A stretch of DNA of 52,400 bases from an uncultured Oscillospiraceae bacterium (GCA_905235655.1 CAJOMA010000004.1:1-52400); one strand, 5' to 3'; positions 14,939 through 25,042 are shown, counted from the first letter of the stretch. Translations and numbers: made by a program. Notes: generated by a model not told the origin, from the letters alone.

Positions 14939-16156
14939 ATGCACAAGCATTGGGTCTGGCTGACGACACGAAAGGGCGTCGGCACAAGAGGCCGCGCCGC
15001 CCTGCTGGAGCTGTACGGCACGGCGGAGCGCATTTATGAATTGAAGGAAGACGATTATCTGCGTACGGAGGGCTTTGACCGCCGCTGGCTGGAATCGCTT
15101 CTCGATAAATCGCTCGACGAGGCGGAAGCGATCCTGCGCGACTGCGACAACGAGGAGATCGATCTGCTGACCTGTGCCGACGAGCGGTATCCGAACCGGC
15201 TGAAAAACATTGCCGATCCGCCTGCGCTGCTGTATTATAAGGGCACGCTGCCGGATTTTGACAGGGAAGCTGCAATCGCGGTCGTCGGCTCGCGGCGGTG
15301 CAGCGCCTACGGCTTGATGTACGCCAAGCAGTTCGGCAGACAGATCGCAAACAGCGGCGGGATTGTTGTCTCCGGCGGCGCAAGAGGCATCGACACCATG
15401 GCGCTCAAGGGCGCGCTGGATTCTACCATGCCGGTCGTCGCGGTGATGGGGTGCGGACTGGATATCGACTATCCGCGGGAGAATCATTTCCTGTTTCAGA
15501 AGATCATCCAGCACGGCTGCATCCTCAGCGAATACCCGCCGAAGACGAACCCGGAGCGCGGACACTTTCCGGTCAGAAACCGCATTTTGAGCGGACTGTC
15601 GCTCGGCGTTCTCGTGGTGGAGGCGCCGGAAAAGAGCGGCGCGCTGATCACGGCAGATCTTGCATTGCAGCAGGGAAGAGATGTGTTTGCGATCCCCGGC
15701 AACATCGGCGTCAAGCATTGCAGCGGCAGCAACCGGCTGATCCGCGAGGGCGCGTATATGGTCGAAGACGGCTGGGAGGTTCTGCGCGAATACGCCCATT
15801 TTTTCCCGGACAAGCTGTCCGACGGACGCAGCAAGGAAGCCTTGCAGCGCATTTACCAGACTCGCTTCGGCATGTCGCTGCCGGTCTATTCGCCGGTCAC
15901 TTTTTCGGAAGACGGCGACAAAAAAGTCGTTGACAATCCCGAAAGAAAGACTTATAGTGACGAAAAAGAGCCTCCGGCGGTGCTTGCCGGGGACGAAAGC
16001 ACGGTGTTTGCGCTTCTGTCCGATCAGCCGGTCCACTGCGACGAGCTAACGGCAAAGAGCGGTCTGCCGGCGCGAAATGTGACAGCCGCTCTGACCTTGC
16101 TTCAGATCAAGGGCAGAGCGCAGAAGCTCCCTGGCAACTATTACAAGCGAAAATAA
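14939..16156 (+). CDS. dprA: DNA-processing protein DprA
   Basis: A 405-residue protein that loads RecA on incoming single-stranded DNA during transformation. The track start (14447) is false; the ATG at 14939 gives MHKHWVWLTTRKGVGTRGR. The N-terminal SAM/HhH-like region is followed by the Rossmann core with VVGSRRCSAYG, GGIVVSGGARGIDTMAHxGA-like (here GARGIDTMALKGAL) and FPVRNRILSGLS. A C-terminal winged-helix-like segment (CDELTAKSGLPARNVTAAL) completes the family architecture. A variable linker at about 300-340 separates the last two. Its neighbour topA follows 13 bp later, the common Bacillota order. Confidence 0.95.
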   Translation: MHKHWVWLTTRKGVGTRGRAALLELYGTAERIYELKEDDYLRTEGFDRRWLESLLDKSLDEAEAILRDCDNEEIDLLTCADERYPNRLKNIADPPALLYYKGTLPDFDREAAIAVVGSRRCSAYGLMYAKQFGRQIANSGGIVVSGGARGIDTMALKGALDSTMPVVAVMGCGLDIDYPRENHFLFQKIIQHGCILSEYPPKTNPERGHFPVRNRILSGLSLGVLVVEAPEKSGALITADLALQQGRDVFAIPGNIGVKHCSGSNRLIREGAYMVEDGWEVLREYAHFFPDKLSDGRSKEALQRIYQTRFGMSLPVYSPVTFSEDGDKKVVDNPERKTYSDEKEPPAVLAGDESTVFALLSDQPVHCDELTAKSGLPARNVTAALTLLQIKGRAQKLPGNYYKRK

Positions 16157-16169
16157 CATGGAGGTTCTC

Positions 16170-18347
16170 ATGGCAAAGGGAACAAATCTGGTCATCGTAG
16201 AATCGCCCTCGAAGGCGAAAACAATCGGAAAGTATCTCGGCCCGGATTACAGGGTCGAGGCGTGCATGGGACACCTGCGCGATCTGCCAAAGAGCACGAT
16301 CGGCGTGGATATCGAGCATGACTTTACGCCAGAATACGGCCCGCTGGAGGGCAAGGAGTCGATTATCAGCGAGCTGCGCGCCGCCGCGAAAAAGGCGGAC
16401 TGCGTCTATCTCGCAACCGACCCTGACCGCGAGGGAGAGGCGATTTCCTGGCATTTGAAGGAGCTGCTCGGTCTGCCGGACAGCAAGACGAAGCGCGTGA
16501 CCTTCAACGAGATCACGAAGAACGTCGTCACGAGGAGCATTCAGAAGCCGCGGGACATCGACTACGATCTGGTCGACGCGCAGCAGGCGCGCCGGATTCT
16601 CGACCGTATCGTCGGCTATCAGCTCAGCCCGCTGCTCTGGAAGAAGGTTCGCAGAGGTCTGTCCGCCGGCCGCGTGCAGTCGGTCGCGACCCGTCTGGTC
16701 GTCGAGCGCGAGCGCGAGATCGAGGCGTTCATTCCGAAGGAATTCTGGACGCTGGACGCTGACCTGCGCTGTATCGGAAAGGACGGCGGCTTCACCGCCC
16801 GCTATTTCGGCGATCAGAAGAAGCGCGAGCTGCACTCCGAGAAGGAAACCGACCAGATCATCGCGGATATCAAAGGAAAAGAATTTACCATCGACAGCTT
16901 CAAGCGCTCGGAAAAGCACCGCGCGCCGACGCCGCCGTTCATTACGTCTACCCTGCAGCAGGAGGCATCCAGAAAGCTTAACATGACGCCGCGCCGCACG
17001 ATGGCGATCGCGCAGCAGCTTTATGAAGGCGTCGAGATCAGCGGCGAAGGCTCTGTCGGTCTGATCACCTATATGCGTACCGATTCCCTGCGCCTTTCCG
17101 AGGAAGCGCTTTCGGAGGCGCGCGAGCTGATCAAAGCCCGTTACGGTGACGCCTACTGCCCCAATGCGCCGCGCCGCTTCCGCAAAAAGGAGGGCGCGCA
17201 GGATGCGCACGAAGCCATCCGTCCGAGCAACGTCCGTCTCGATCCCGAGACGATCAAGGGCGATCTGACCAGAGAGCAGTACCGTCTGTATAAGCTCATC
17301 TGGAGCCGCTTCGTCGCCTGCCAGATGTCCGACGCGCGCTACGACGCCGTGCAGGTCGATTCGGTTTGCGCCGGACACGTGTTCCGCGCGACCGACTTGA
17401 TCCTGAAATTCCCCGGCTTCACGGCAGTCTACGAGGAAGGTCGCGACGACGAGGACGAGGAAAGAACCTGCAGACTGCCCGCGATGGACGGCTCGGAACG
17501 CCTGAAGGCGGAAAAAACAAAGAAGGAACAGCACTTTACCGCGCCTCCCGCGCGCTATACCGAAGCAACGCTGGTCAAGGCGATGGAGGAGCGCGGTGTC
17601 GGCAGACCGTCGACCTATGCTTCCATCGTTGCAACGATTCAGGACAGAGAATACGTCATGAAGAAGGAAAAGCGGCTCTACCCGACGCCGCTCGGGCTGG
17701 TCGTGACCGATTTGATGATCGACCGCTTCAACGACATCATCGACGTGGAATTTACCGCAAACATGGAGCATCAGCTCGACGAGGTCGAAGCGGGAAAGGT
17801 CGACTGGAAGCAGGTCCTGCGCGATTTCTATCGCGGCTTCCATGAGGAAATGACCGCCGCAGAGGATGCCCTCGAGGGCAAGCGGATCAAAGTCCCCGAT
17901 GAGGAAACGGACGAAATCTGCGAGGTCTGCGGCAGAAAAATGGTCATTAAGATCGGACGCTTCGGCAGATTCCTTGCCTGCCCGGGCTTCCCGGAGTGCA
18001 AGAATACGAAGCCGATCGTGGAGCCGATGCCGGGTCGCTGCCCGAAGTGCGGCGGCACGATCCTCAAGCGTAAGTCGAAGAAAGGCTACGTCTATTACGC
18101 CTGCGAAAGAGGCGCGGATTGCGGCTTTATGACGTGGGACGTGCCGACAGCGAACGATTGCCCGAGCTGCGGGCAGACCCTGTTCAAAAAATCCGGCAAG
18201 GGCAGAATGAAGCCCTTCTGCATCAACGAAGAATGCAAGGAATTTGTGCCGGAGGACAAGCGCGGCTATAAGCGCAGGATGCCGAAGGCGACTGCCGAGA
18301 CGGTGGAAAACGCAGAGGAAGTAAAGAAGGATAAAAAGAAAAAATGA
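16170..18347 (+). CDS. topA: DNA topoisomerase I
   Basis: Type IA topoisomerase of 725 residues relaxing negative supercoils. The Toprim domain begins VIVESPSKAKTIGKYLG and has TDPDREGEAISWHLKE. The catalytic tyrosine is in GLITYMRTDS near residue 294. The C-terminus carries three zinc-ribbon modules (CEVCGRKM...CPGFPEC, CPKCGG...CERGADC, CPSCGQ...CINEEC) and a Lys-rich tail. I use the ATG at 16170 because GGAGG (16160-16164) precedes it; the track's ATG at 16158 overlaps that site. It overlaps the trmFO start by 4 nt. Confidence 0.97.
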   Translation: MAKGTNLVIVESPSKAKTIGKYLGPDYRVEACMGHLRDLPKSTIGVDIEHDFTPEYGPLEGKESIISELRAAAKKADCVYLATDPDREGEAISWHLKELLGLPDSKTKRVTFNEITKNVVTRSIQKPRDIDYDLVDAQQARRILDRIVGYQLSPLLWKKVRRGLSAGRVQSVATRLVVEREREIEAFIPKEFWTLDADLRCIGKDGGFTARYFGDQKKRELHSEKETDQIIADIKGKEFTIDSFKRSEKHRAPTPPFITSTLQQEASRKLNMTPRRTMAIAQQLYEGVEISGEGSVGLITYMRTDSLRLSEEALSEARELIKARYGDAYCPNAPRRFRKKEGAQDAHEAIRPSNVRLDPETIKGDLTREQYRLYKLIWSRFVACQMSDARYDAVQVDSVCAGHVFRATDLILKFPGFTAVYEEGRDDEDEERTCRLPAMDGSERLKAEKTKKEQHFTAPPARYTEATLVKAMEERGVGRPSTYASIVATIQDREYVMKKEKRLYPTPLGLVVTDLMIDRFNDIIDVEFTANMEHQLDEVEAGKVDWKQVLRDFYRGFHEEMTAAEDALEGKRIKVPDEETDEICEVCGRKMVIKIGRFGRFLACPGFPECKNTKPIVEPMPGRCPKCGGTILKRKSKKGYVYYACERGADCGFMTWDVPTANDCPSCGQTLFKKSGKGRMKPFCINEECKEFVPEDKRGYKRRMPKATAETVENAEEVKKDKKKK

Positions 18348-19654
18348 CGGAAGTGAAAGTGATCGGCGCAGGACTTGCCGGCAGCGAGGCGGCGTGGCAG
18401 CTTGCGCAGCGCGGCTTTGCGGTGAAGCTCTATGAGATGAAGCCGGCAAAGATGTCGCCTGCACACCACTGCGCGGATTTTGCCGAGCTGGTCTGCTCCA
18501 ACTCTCTGCGCGGCGACCGGCTGGAAAACGCGGTGGGTCTTCTGAAAGAAGAATTGAGAAGACTCGGCAGCCTGATCTTGACCTGCGCGGACGCGACCCG
18601 CGTAGAGGCAGGCGGCTGTCTTGCGGTCGACCGCTATGGGTTTTCGGGCATGGTCACGGAGAAGATCCGCAGCCACCCGAACATCACCGTCGTTTCCGGG
18701 GAAGTGACGGAAGTTCCGCAGGGCCCCGTGATCATTGCGACTGGCCCTCTGACCTCCGACGCCCTCAGCGACGCGATCGCCGCCTATTTCGGCAACGCCG
18801 ATTACCTTCATTTCTTTGACGCGGCCGCGCCGCTCGTCTCGCGTGAATCAATCGACATGGACTATGCATGGTTCGCTTCCCGTTATGACCGCGGCAGCGC
18901 GGACTATATCAACTGCGCCCTGTCCAAAGAGGAATACGCCGCCTTTGTGCACGAGCTTGCTTCCGCGCAGGAGGCGCAGGTGCACGGCTTTGAGGACAAA
19001 AATGTCTTCGAAGGCTGCATGCCCGTGGAGGTCATGGCGCGACGCGGAGAAGATACGCTCCGCTACGGCCCGTTAAAGCCCGTCGGGCTGAAGGACCCGA
19101 AAACCGGCAGAGAGCCATACGCCGTCGTCCAGCTCCGTCAGGACAATGCGGCGGGAAACATCTATAATATCGTCGGCTTCCAGACACACCTGAAATTCCC
19201 GGAGCAGAAGCGCGTGTTTTCCATGATCCCCGCGCTGCACGACGCGGAATTCCTGCGCTACGGCGTCATGCACCGAAATACGTTCCTGAATTCGCCGCAG
19301 CTTCTGGACGCGACCTACGCCGACCGCCGCGATCCGCTCGTCGCCTTTGCCGGACAGATGACCGGCGTGGAGGGCTATGTGGAATCCTGCGCCTCGGGCT
19401 ATCTGGCTGCGGCGTCCATGGCGGCGCGGCTGAAGGGCGAGCCGATCCCGGCGTTTTCCAATTTGACTGCGATCGGCGCCTTGGTGCATTACATCAGCGA
19501 TACGAGCGTGACCTCCTTCCAGCCGATGAATATCAACTTCGGTATCATCGCCCCGCTGGAGAAGAGAATCAAGGGCAAGGCGAATAAGAACCTCGCCATT
19601 GCCAACCGTGCGCTTACACATCTGGAAAAGATTAGAAACGGAGAGAGCGTATGA
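18344..19654 (+). CDS. trmFO: Folate-dependent tRNA (uracil-54-C5)-methyltransferase TrmFO
   Basis: A 436-residue flavoprotein that makes ribothymidine-54 in tRNA using methylenetetrahydrofolate and FADH2. The N-terminal FAD motif VIGAGLAGSEAAWQLAQRG, the LVCSNSLRGDRLENAVGLLK segment, the Cys motif FEGCMPVEVMARRGEDTLRYG and the C-terminal GQMTGVEGYVESCASGYLAA are all diagnostic. The start codon sits in the topA stop (ATGA overlap), and the stop overlaps plsX by 4 nt. The topA-trmFO pair is a conserved Bacillota arrangement. Confidence 0.97.
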   Translation: MTEVKVIGAGLAGSEAAWQLAQRGFAVKLYEMKPAKMSPAHHCADFAELVCSNSLRGDRLENAVGLLKEELRRLGSLILTCADATRVEAGGCLAVDRYGFSGMVTEKIRSHPNITVVSGEVTEVPQGPVIIATGPLTSDALSDAIAAYFGNADYLHFFDAAAPLVSRESIDMDYAWFASRYDRGSADYINCALSKEEYAAFVHELASAQEAQVHGFEDKNVFEGCMPVEVMARRGEDTLRYGPLKPVGLKDPKTGREPYAVVQLRQDNAAGNIYNIVGFQTHLKFPEQKRVFSMIPALHDAEFLRYGVMHRNTFLNSPQLLDATYADRRDPLVAFAGQMTGVEGYVESCASGYLAAASMAARLKGEPIPAFSNLTAIGALVHYISDTSVTSFQPMNINFGIIAPLEKRIKGKANKNLAIANRALTHLEKIRNGESV

Positions 19655-20682
19655 AAATCATCATTGACGCAATGGGCGGCGATTACGCGCCGGAACAGAT
19701 CGTTTTGGGCGCGCTGCAGAGCGCAAAGGAATTCGGCGTAGAGATCATTCTGGTCGGTCGGGGAGAGGATATCCTTGCGAGTATGAAGCGGCATGGATGG
19801 GACACGCTGCCGAGCGGCGTGGAGATCGCCAACGCGGAGGATGTCGTCGATATGCACGCCGATCCTGCGGAGGTCGTGCGGCAGCACAAGGGCTCGTCCA
19901 TGGTGCTGGGTCTGAAAATGCTCGCAGACGGCGCAGGAGACGCCTTCATCTCCGCCGGCAATACCGGCGCGCTCCTTTCCGCGGCGACCCTGCTTGTCAA
20001 GCGAATTCGCGGCATTCGCCGCGCGGCGTTTGCGCCCCTGCTTCCGTTGGGGAACGGCTGCATTTTGATTGACGCGGGCGCGAATACGGAATGTACGCCG
20101 GAATTTTTGCTGCAGTTCGGCTGCATGGGCTCGCTCTATGCGAAAAAAGCGCTGAAAAAGGAGAATCCGCGCGTTGCGTTGCTTAATAACGGCGAAGAGG
20201 ATACGAAGGGCGATCCCTTGCACAAGGAAGCCTATCAACTGCTCAAAGCCGCAGGCGAAAAGGGAATTATCAACTTTGTCGGCAACATCGAAGGACGCGA
20301 CGTACCGGCGGATCGGGCGGACGTCGTCGTTGCGGACGGTTTCTCCGGCAACGTGCTGCTGAAAACGATGGAGGGCACCGCCATCTACATGGGCGGTCTG
20401 ATTAAGGAGATGTTCTATCGTAATCTCTTTTCCAAGCTCGGCGCGCTGCTGTGCAAGAAGGGTGAGGCCATCAAGAAGCGCATGGACTACCGCGAGATCG
20501 GCGGCTCGATGCTGGTTGGCATAACGAAGCCGGTCATTAAGGCGCACGGCTCCTCCGATGCGCTGGCAGTTCGCGGCGCGATCCGTCAGGCGATGAACGC
20601 GGTTGAAAGCGGCTTCTGCGACGATATCCGCGACAATATTGCGGCAATGACGCTGCTGCGGGAGGAGAAGCATGCTCAGTAA
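19651..20682 (+). CDS. plsX: Phosphate acyltransferase PlsX
   Basis: A 343-residue enzyme converting acyl-ACP to acyl-phosphate for phospholipid synthesis. It starts MKIIIDAMGGDYAPEQIVLGAL; also visible are FISAGNTGALLSAATLL, LIDAGANTECTPEFLLQFG, GNIEGRDVPADRADVVVADGF and SGNVLLKTMEG, the standard set. It overlaps trmFO by 4 nt and rnc by 11 nt, so the whole topA-trmFO-plsX-rnc run is translationally coupled. In many Bacillota acpP lies between plsX and rnc; here there is no room for it. Confidence 0.96.
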   Translation: MKIIIDAMGGDYAPEQIVLGALQSAKEFGVEIILVGRGEDILASMKRHGWDTLPSGVEIANAEDVVDMHADPAEVVRQHKGSSMVLGLKMLADGAGDAFISAGNTGALLSAATLLVKRIRGIRRAAFAPLLPLGNGCILIDAGANTECTPEFLLQFGCMGSLYAKKALKKENPRVALLNNGEEDTKGDPLHKEAYQLLKAAGEKGIINFVGNIEGRDVPADRADVVVADGFSGNVLLKTMEGTAIYMGGLIKEMFYRNLFSKLGALLCKKGEAIKKRMDYREIGGSMLVGITKPVIKAHGSSDALAVRGAIRQAMNAVESGFCDDIRDNIAAMTLLREEKHAQ

Positions 20683-21352
20683 GCTCGAAGAAGCATTAGG
20701 CTACACTTACAAGGACAAGGATTTGGTGCAAACTGCGCTTTCGCATACCTCGTTTGCCAACGAGGTCTACAAGGATTCTCTGCGCAGCTATGAACGTCTG
20801 GAATTTCTGGGCGACGCCATCCTCGGCCTTGCCACGGCGGAGTATCTTTATCACATGTTTCCGACAAAGCAGGAGGGCGAGCTGACGAAGATTCGCGCGG
20901 AGCTTGTCTGCGAGAAAAATCTTGCGGAGGTCGCGCAGCAGATCAATCTGGGCGACTACCTCCTGCTCGGCAACGGAGAGGAGCAGGGCGGCGGCAGAAC
21001 CCGCGCCAGTATTCTCTGCGACGTGATGGAGGCGCTGATTGCCGCGGCGTACATAGACGGCGGCTTTTTGGCGGCGGAGGGGATCGTGACGCGGCTGATT
21101 TTTCCGATGCTCACGAAGGTACTCAATACGCATGACTATAAGACGGAGCTGCAGGAGCTGGTGCAGCGAAAGCGCGATCAGTCTCTGCATTACGAGCTGA
21201 TCGGCGAGCAAGGACCGGATCACTGCAAGGAGTTTTCCGTGCGCGTCCTGCTCAACGGCGTTGAGGTCGGATGCGGCGTCGGAACCAGCAAAAAACGCGC
21301 CGAGCAGGCCGCTGCGGCGCAGGCAATACAGAAGTTATCCAAATCGGACTGA
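20672..21352 (+). CDS. rnc: Ribonuclease III
   Basis: A 226-residue double-strand-specific endonuclease that processes rRNA precursors and structured RNAs. The catalytic signature YERLEFLGDAILGLATAEYLY is at about residue 38; the second acidic cluster is in ILCDVMEALIAAAYIDGG. A C-terminal dsRNA-binding domain runs from about 155 (TELQELVQRKRDQSLHYEL to KRAEQAAAAQAIQKL). A terminator overlaps the stop codon, closing the operon. The next gene, smc, has its own promoter, though the rnc-smc-ftsY order is conserved in Bacillota. Confidence 0.97.
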   Translation: MLSKLEEALGYTYKDKDLVQTALSHTSFANEVYKDSLRSYERLEFLGDAILGLATAEYLYHMFPTKQEGELTKIRAELVCEKNLAEVAQQINLGDYLLLGNGEEQGGGRTRASILCDVMEALIAAAYIDGGFLAAEGIVTRLIFPMLTKVLNTHDYKTELQELVQRKRDQSLHYELIGEQGPDHCKEFSVRVLLNGVEVGCGVGTSKKRAEQAAAAQAIQKLSKSD

Positions 21353-21372
21353 TTTCAGTCCGATTTTTTTAT
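21342..21372 (+). terminator. Terminator overlapping the rnc stop
   Basis: AATCGGACT pairs with AGTCCGATT, followed by TTTTTTATTT; the left arm is coding. Confidence 0.85.
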
Positions 21373-21399
21373 TTATATAGTATAAATTGCGGAATTTGC

Positions 21400-21428
21400 T
21401 TGCAATTCTACACAATATCTGGTAAAAT
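21400..21428 (+). promoter_or_regulatory. Promoter of smc
   Basis: TTGCAA, 17 nt, TAAAAT, 28 bp before the smc ATG. Confidence 0.7.
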
Positions 21429-21456
21429 AACATACCGTAAATACAATAGGAGTAAT

Positions 21457-24400
21457 ATGTCGATGTATCTGAAACAACTTGAACTTCAGGGCTTCAAATC
21501 CTTCCCTGATAAGACGGTTGTCAGCTTCGGTCATGACATCACTGCGATCGTCGGGCCGAACGGCAGCGGCAAATCAAATATATCCGACGCGATACGCTGG
21601 GTCATGGGCGAGCAGAATTCCCGCACCCTGCGCGGACAGAGGATGGAGGACGTCATCTTCGGCGGCACGGAGAAGCGTTCACAGGTCGGCTTCGCTGAAG
21701 CGACGCTCGTTCTGGACAATTCCGACCGCGCGCTGCGCTACGACGCGGACGAGCTGATGATCACGCGGCGGTACTACCGTTCCGGCGAAAGCGAGTTTTA
21801 TATCAATAAGCAGTCGGTTCGCCTGCGTGACGTGAACGAGCTGTTCATGGACACCGGCCTCGGACGCGAGGGCTATTCCAATATCAGTCAGGGCAGAATT
21901 GACGAGATTCTGTCGCTGAAAAGCACGGATCGCCGCGAAATCTTCGAGGAGGCGGCGGGTATCTCCAAATACCGGCACCGTAAGGAGGAGACGGAGCGCC
22001 GTCTTGCGAATACGGAGGAAAACCTGCTTCGTATCGGCGACAAGATTTCCGAGCTCGAGCTGCAGGTTGAGCCGCTGCGCGAGCAGTCGGAGAAGGCGAA
22101 AAAATACCTGACCTACCGCGACGAGCTCAAGGGCGTGGAGGTCGCGCTGTGGCTGCGCAGTCTGGATAAGCTCAGCGCGACGGCGCGCAAGGCAGAGGAG
22201 GACTACCATTCTGCCGCGTTTATTCTCCAGCAGGAGCACACCGCGCTGGATCAGCTCTATGTGACGGCGGAGACGCTGCGCTTTGATCTGCACAACCGCG
22301 ATCTGCAGACCGATCAACTCCGAGAGCAGATTTCCGAGAGCGAAGCGCTCGTGCAGAGCATCCGCAGCGAGATCGCCGTGCTTCGCACGAACAGCGACAA
22401 CTGTCTTGCGAACATAGAGCGCGTGCGTGCGGAAATGGCGGAGCAGGAGAGCCGCAGCGGCGGCATCGGCGAGCAGATCGCCTCGCTGGAAGCCAGAATT
22501 GCGGAAATCGCAAAGGACGCAGATTTGCTTTCCGGCAAGCTGCGGGAAGCGGAAGCGGAGGGCAGGAAGCTTGCCGATTCCGCCGACGGCATGACGAAGC
22601 GCTATCTGACCCTGCGCAACGAGCAGGAGCGCCTTCGCACGGAGCAGTCTGCCAAGGGCGCTGACCTTGCTGCCGCAGAGGATTCGCTGAGCCGCAGCGC
22701 AGAGCGTAAGGCGCAGGTGTGCGCCGACTGCGAGGCAGCGAAGAACCGTCAGCAGGACGCGCAGATGAATCTCGCGCAGGCGCGCAAGGCGCTCAGCGAC
22801 GCAGAGGATGCTATTACCACCGCGCAAAACACCATCGAGGGTTATCGCCTGCGAAGCAAGACCCGCACGGAACGCAGAGATTCTCTGCAGAAGCAGGTCA
22901 CGGACGCCTCAGTTGCGCTGGATACAGTCATTTCCCGCCTGCGGCTCTTTGAGGAGATGGAACGCGAATACGAGGGCTATTCCAAGGCCGTTCGCGTGGT
23001 CATGCAGGAGAGCAGAAAGGGCGCGCTGCGCAATATCCACGGACCCGTTTCCGCGCTGATCCGCACGGACGACGCCTATACGGTCGCGATCGAGATCGCG
23101 CTCGGCAGCGCGCTGCAGCAGATTGTCGTCAGCGACGAGCAGGCGGCGAAGAACGCCATCAACTACCTGACGCGCAACGACGCCGGCAGAGCGACCTTCC
23201 TGCCGCTGAACGTCATTCAGGGCAAGGAGCTGAACGAGCGCGGCGTGGAAAGCTGTCGCGGCTTTGTGGGTATTGCCTCAGACCTTGTGCGAAGCGATGC
23301 GAAATATCGCAATATTATTTCCAGTCTGCTTGGGAAAACTGTCATTGCAGACGACATGGACGCCGCGATCGCGATTGCAAATCTCTTCTCGCACCGCTTC
23401 CGTATCGTCACGCTGGACGGACAGGTGATCAACGCGGGCGGCTCTATGACGGGCGGCTCGGTGTCGAAAAACGCCGGCATCCTTTCGCGCGCCAATGAGA
23501 TCGAACGCCTCAGGAAGAAGAAAACCGAGGCGGAGGAGAAGCTTGCGAAATGGAAGAACGACCTTGCCGAGGCGGAACGCCTTGCGCAGCAGGTTGAATA
23601 CGAGCTTTCCGTTGAAGAAAGCAAGCTCCGCACGGCGCAGGACGAGGCGCTGCGTCTTTCCGGCGAGGAAAAGCAGTACGCGGTCCTTGCGCAGGCAATC
23701 GGCGAGGCGATTTCCGGCTCGGAGCGCGAGCTTTCCGCGATTGCAGCACAGGAAAAAGCGGACGAGCAGCGCAGGAAGACCCTGACGGAACAAATCTGCG
23801 CTCTGGAGCGTCAAATCGACGAGTCGGAGCGCGAGCTCACGGTACTTTCCGACGGGCAGAGCATCGCCGCCGAGCAGAGCAACCGCCTGAGCGAGAAGAT
23901 GACGACGATCCGCATGGATATCGCCGCGCTGGAAGCGGAGCGCGCGACAGCGGTGGATTCGATCGGCCGTCTGCGCGGTCTGGAGCAGTCGATGCGCGGC
24001 GATCACGCGCAGAAGCAGTCGCTGCTTGCTGCCTATCAGCAGGAAAACGACGCGCTTCTTGCGCAGATCGCGGAGCGTGAGAACGCCTTTGAGCGGCAGA
24101 ACGCGGACGCGCAGGGCAAGCGCGATCAGCTCAAGACGGCGCTGGAAGAGCGCATGCGGGTCGAGGCGAGAAAGACCGCGACAGACAAGGAAGCGCAGGA
24201 CAAGAGCCGCGATATTTTGAACATGGAGCGCGAAAGCGCGCGTCTGGAAGCAAAAAAGACTGCGGCGGAGATGGAAGAAAAGCAGATCATCGACCGCCTC
24301 TGGGAAAATTACGAGCTGACGCCGTCCACGGCGCCGGAGGCCGCGACGCAAATCGACAGCGTCATGGCGGCGCAGAAGACGGCGGCAGAGCTGAAGCGCA

Positions 24401-25041
24401 GGATCGCTGCCCTCGGCACGCCGAACCTCGGCGCAATCGAGGAATTCGCCCGCGTAAACGAGCGCTATGAATATCTGACCGGTCAGAGAGACGACGTTCT
24501 GACCTCGAAGCGCGACCTTCTGGGCATTATCAGCGACATCACCGTGCAGATGACGGAGATCTTCACGACGGAGTTTGCGAAGATCAACACCTATTTCGGT
24601 CAGACCTTCACGGAGATGTTCGGCGGCGGCAGAGCGTCGCTCGAGCTGGAAGAGCCGGAAGAGCCGCTGACCTGCGGCATTGAGATACGCGTGCAGCCGC
24701 CCGGCAAACAGCTCAAGACCATAACGCTCCTCTCCGGCGGCGAGAAGGCGTTTGTCGCGATCGCGCTGTATTTTGCGATTCTTCGCGTCCGTCCGACGCC
24801 GTTCTGCATGCTCGACGAGATCGATGCCGCGCTGGACGACCGGAACGTCGAACGCTTCGCGTCATACTTACGCGGCTTCAGCGCCGACACGCAGTTTATC
24901 GTTATCACGCACCGCCGCGGTACGATGGAGGCTGCGGATATGCTCTACGGCGTAACCATGCAGGAGCAGGGCATTTCCAAGATATTGCATTTGGATCTGA
25001 ACCGGATGGAGCAGCAGTTGGATATCATTTCGGAGGAATAA
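21457..25041 (+). CDS. smc: Chromosome segregation ATPase SMC
   Basis: Bacterial condensin subunit of 1194 residues. The ATPase head halves are at both ends: Walker A IVGPNGSGKSNISDAIRWVMG near residue 31, and LLSGGEKAFVAIALYFAIL with CMLDEIDAALDDRNVERF at the C-terminus. Two long coiled-coil arms flank the hinge at about 510-660 (YEGYSKAVRVVMQESRKG to NAGGSMTGGSVSKNAGI). The track ORF is extended; I use the ATG at 21457 (MSMYLKQLELQGFKSF) behind TAGGAG. An in-frame ATG two codons later is an alternative start. ftsY follows after 1 nt. Confidence 0.97.
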   Translation: MSMYLKQLELQGFKSFPDKTVVSFGHDITAIVGPNGSGKSNISDAIRWVMGEQNSRTLRGQRMEDVIFGGTEKRSQVGFAEATLVLDNSDRALRYDADELMITRRYYRSGESEFYINKQSVRLRDVNELFMDTGLGREGYSNISQGRIDEILSLKSTDRREIFEEAAGISKYRHRKEETERRLANTEENLLRIGDKISELELQVEPLREQSEKAKKYLTYRDELKGVEVALWLRSLDKLSATARKAEEDYHSAAFILQQEHTALDQLYVTAETLRFDLHNRDLQTDQLREQISESEALVQSIRSEIAVLRTNSDNCLANIERVRAEMAEQESRSGGIGEQIASLEARIAEIAKDADLLSGKLREAEAEGRKLADSADGMTKRYLTLRNEQERLRTEQSAKGADLAAAEDSLSRSAERKAQVCADCEAAKNRQQDAQMNLAQARKALSDAEDAITTAQNTIEGYRLRSKTRTERRDSLQKQVTDASVALDTVISRLRLFEEMEREYEGYSKAVRVVMQESRKGALRNIHGPVSALIRTDDAYTVAIEIALGSALQQIVVSDEQAAKNAINYLTRNDAGRATFLPLNVIQGKELNERGVESCRGFVGIASDLVRSDAKYRNIISSLLGKTVIADDMDAAIAIANLFSHRFRIVTLDGQVINAGGSMTGGSVSKNAGILSRANEIERLRKKKTEAEEKLAKWKNDLAEAERLAQQVEYELSVEESKLRTAQDEALRLSGEEKQYAVLAQAIGEAISGSERELSAIAAQEKADEQRRKTLTEQICALERQIDESERELTVLSDGQSIAAEQSNRLSEKMTTIRMDIAALEAERATAVDSIGRLRGLEQSMRGDHAQKQSLLAAYQQENDALLAQIAERENAFERQNADAQGKRDQLKTALEERMRVEARKTATDKEAQDKSRDILNMERESARLEAKKTAAEMEEKQIIDRLWENYELTPSTAPEAATQIDSVMAAQKTAAELKRRIAALGTPNLGAIEEFARVNERYEYLTGQRDDVLTSKRDLLGIISDITVQMTEIFTTEFAKINTYFGQTFTEMFGGGRASLELEEPEEPLTCGIEIRVQPPGKQLKTITLLSGGEKAFVAIALYFAILRVRPTPFCMLDEIDAALDDRNVERFASYLRGFSADTQFIVITHRRGTMEAADMLYGVTMQEQGISKILHLDLNRMEQQLDIISEE

Positions 25042-25042
25042 C

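Noticed and set aside
16107-18464. 785-residue minus-strand ORF opposite topA
   Set aside because: A shadow of the GC-rich topA reading frame; no ribosome site, no domain, low-complexity Arg/Leu composition.
21679-24351. Large minus-strand ORFs opposite smc
   Set aside because: Antisense shadows of a coiled-coil gene rich in Glu/Leu codons.
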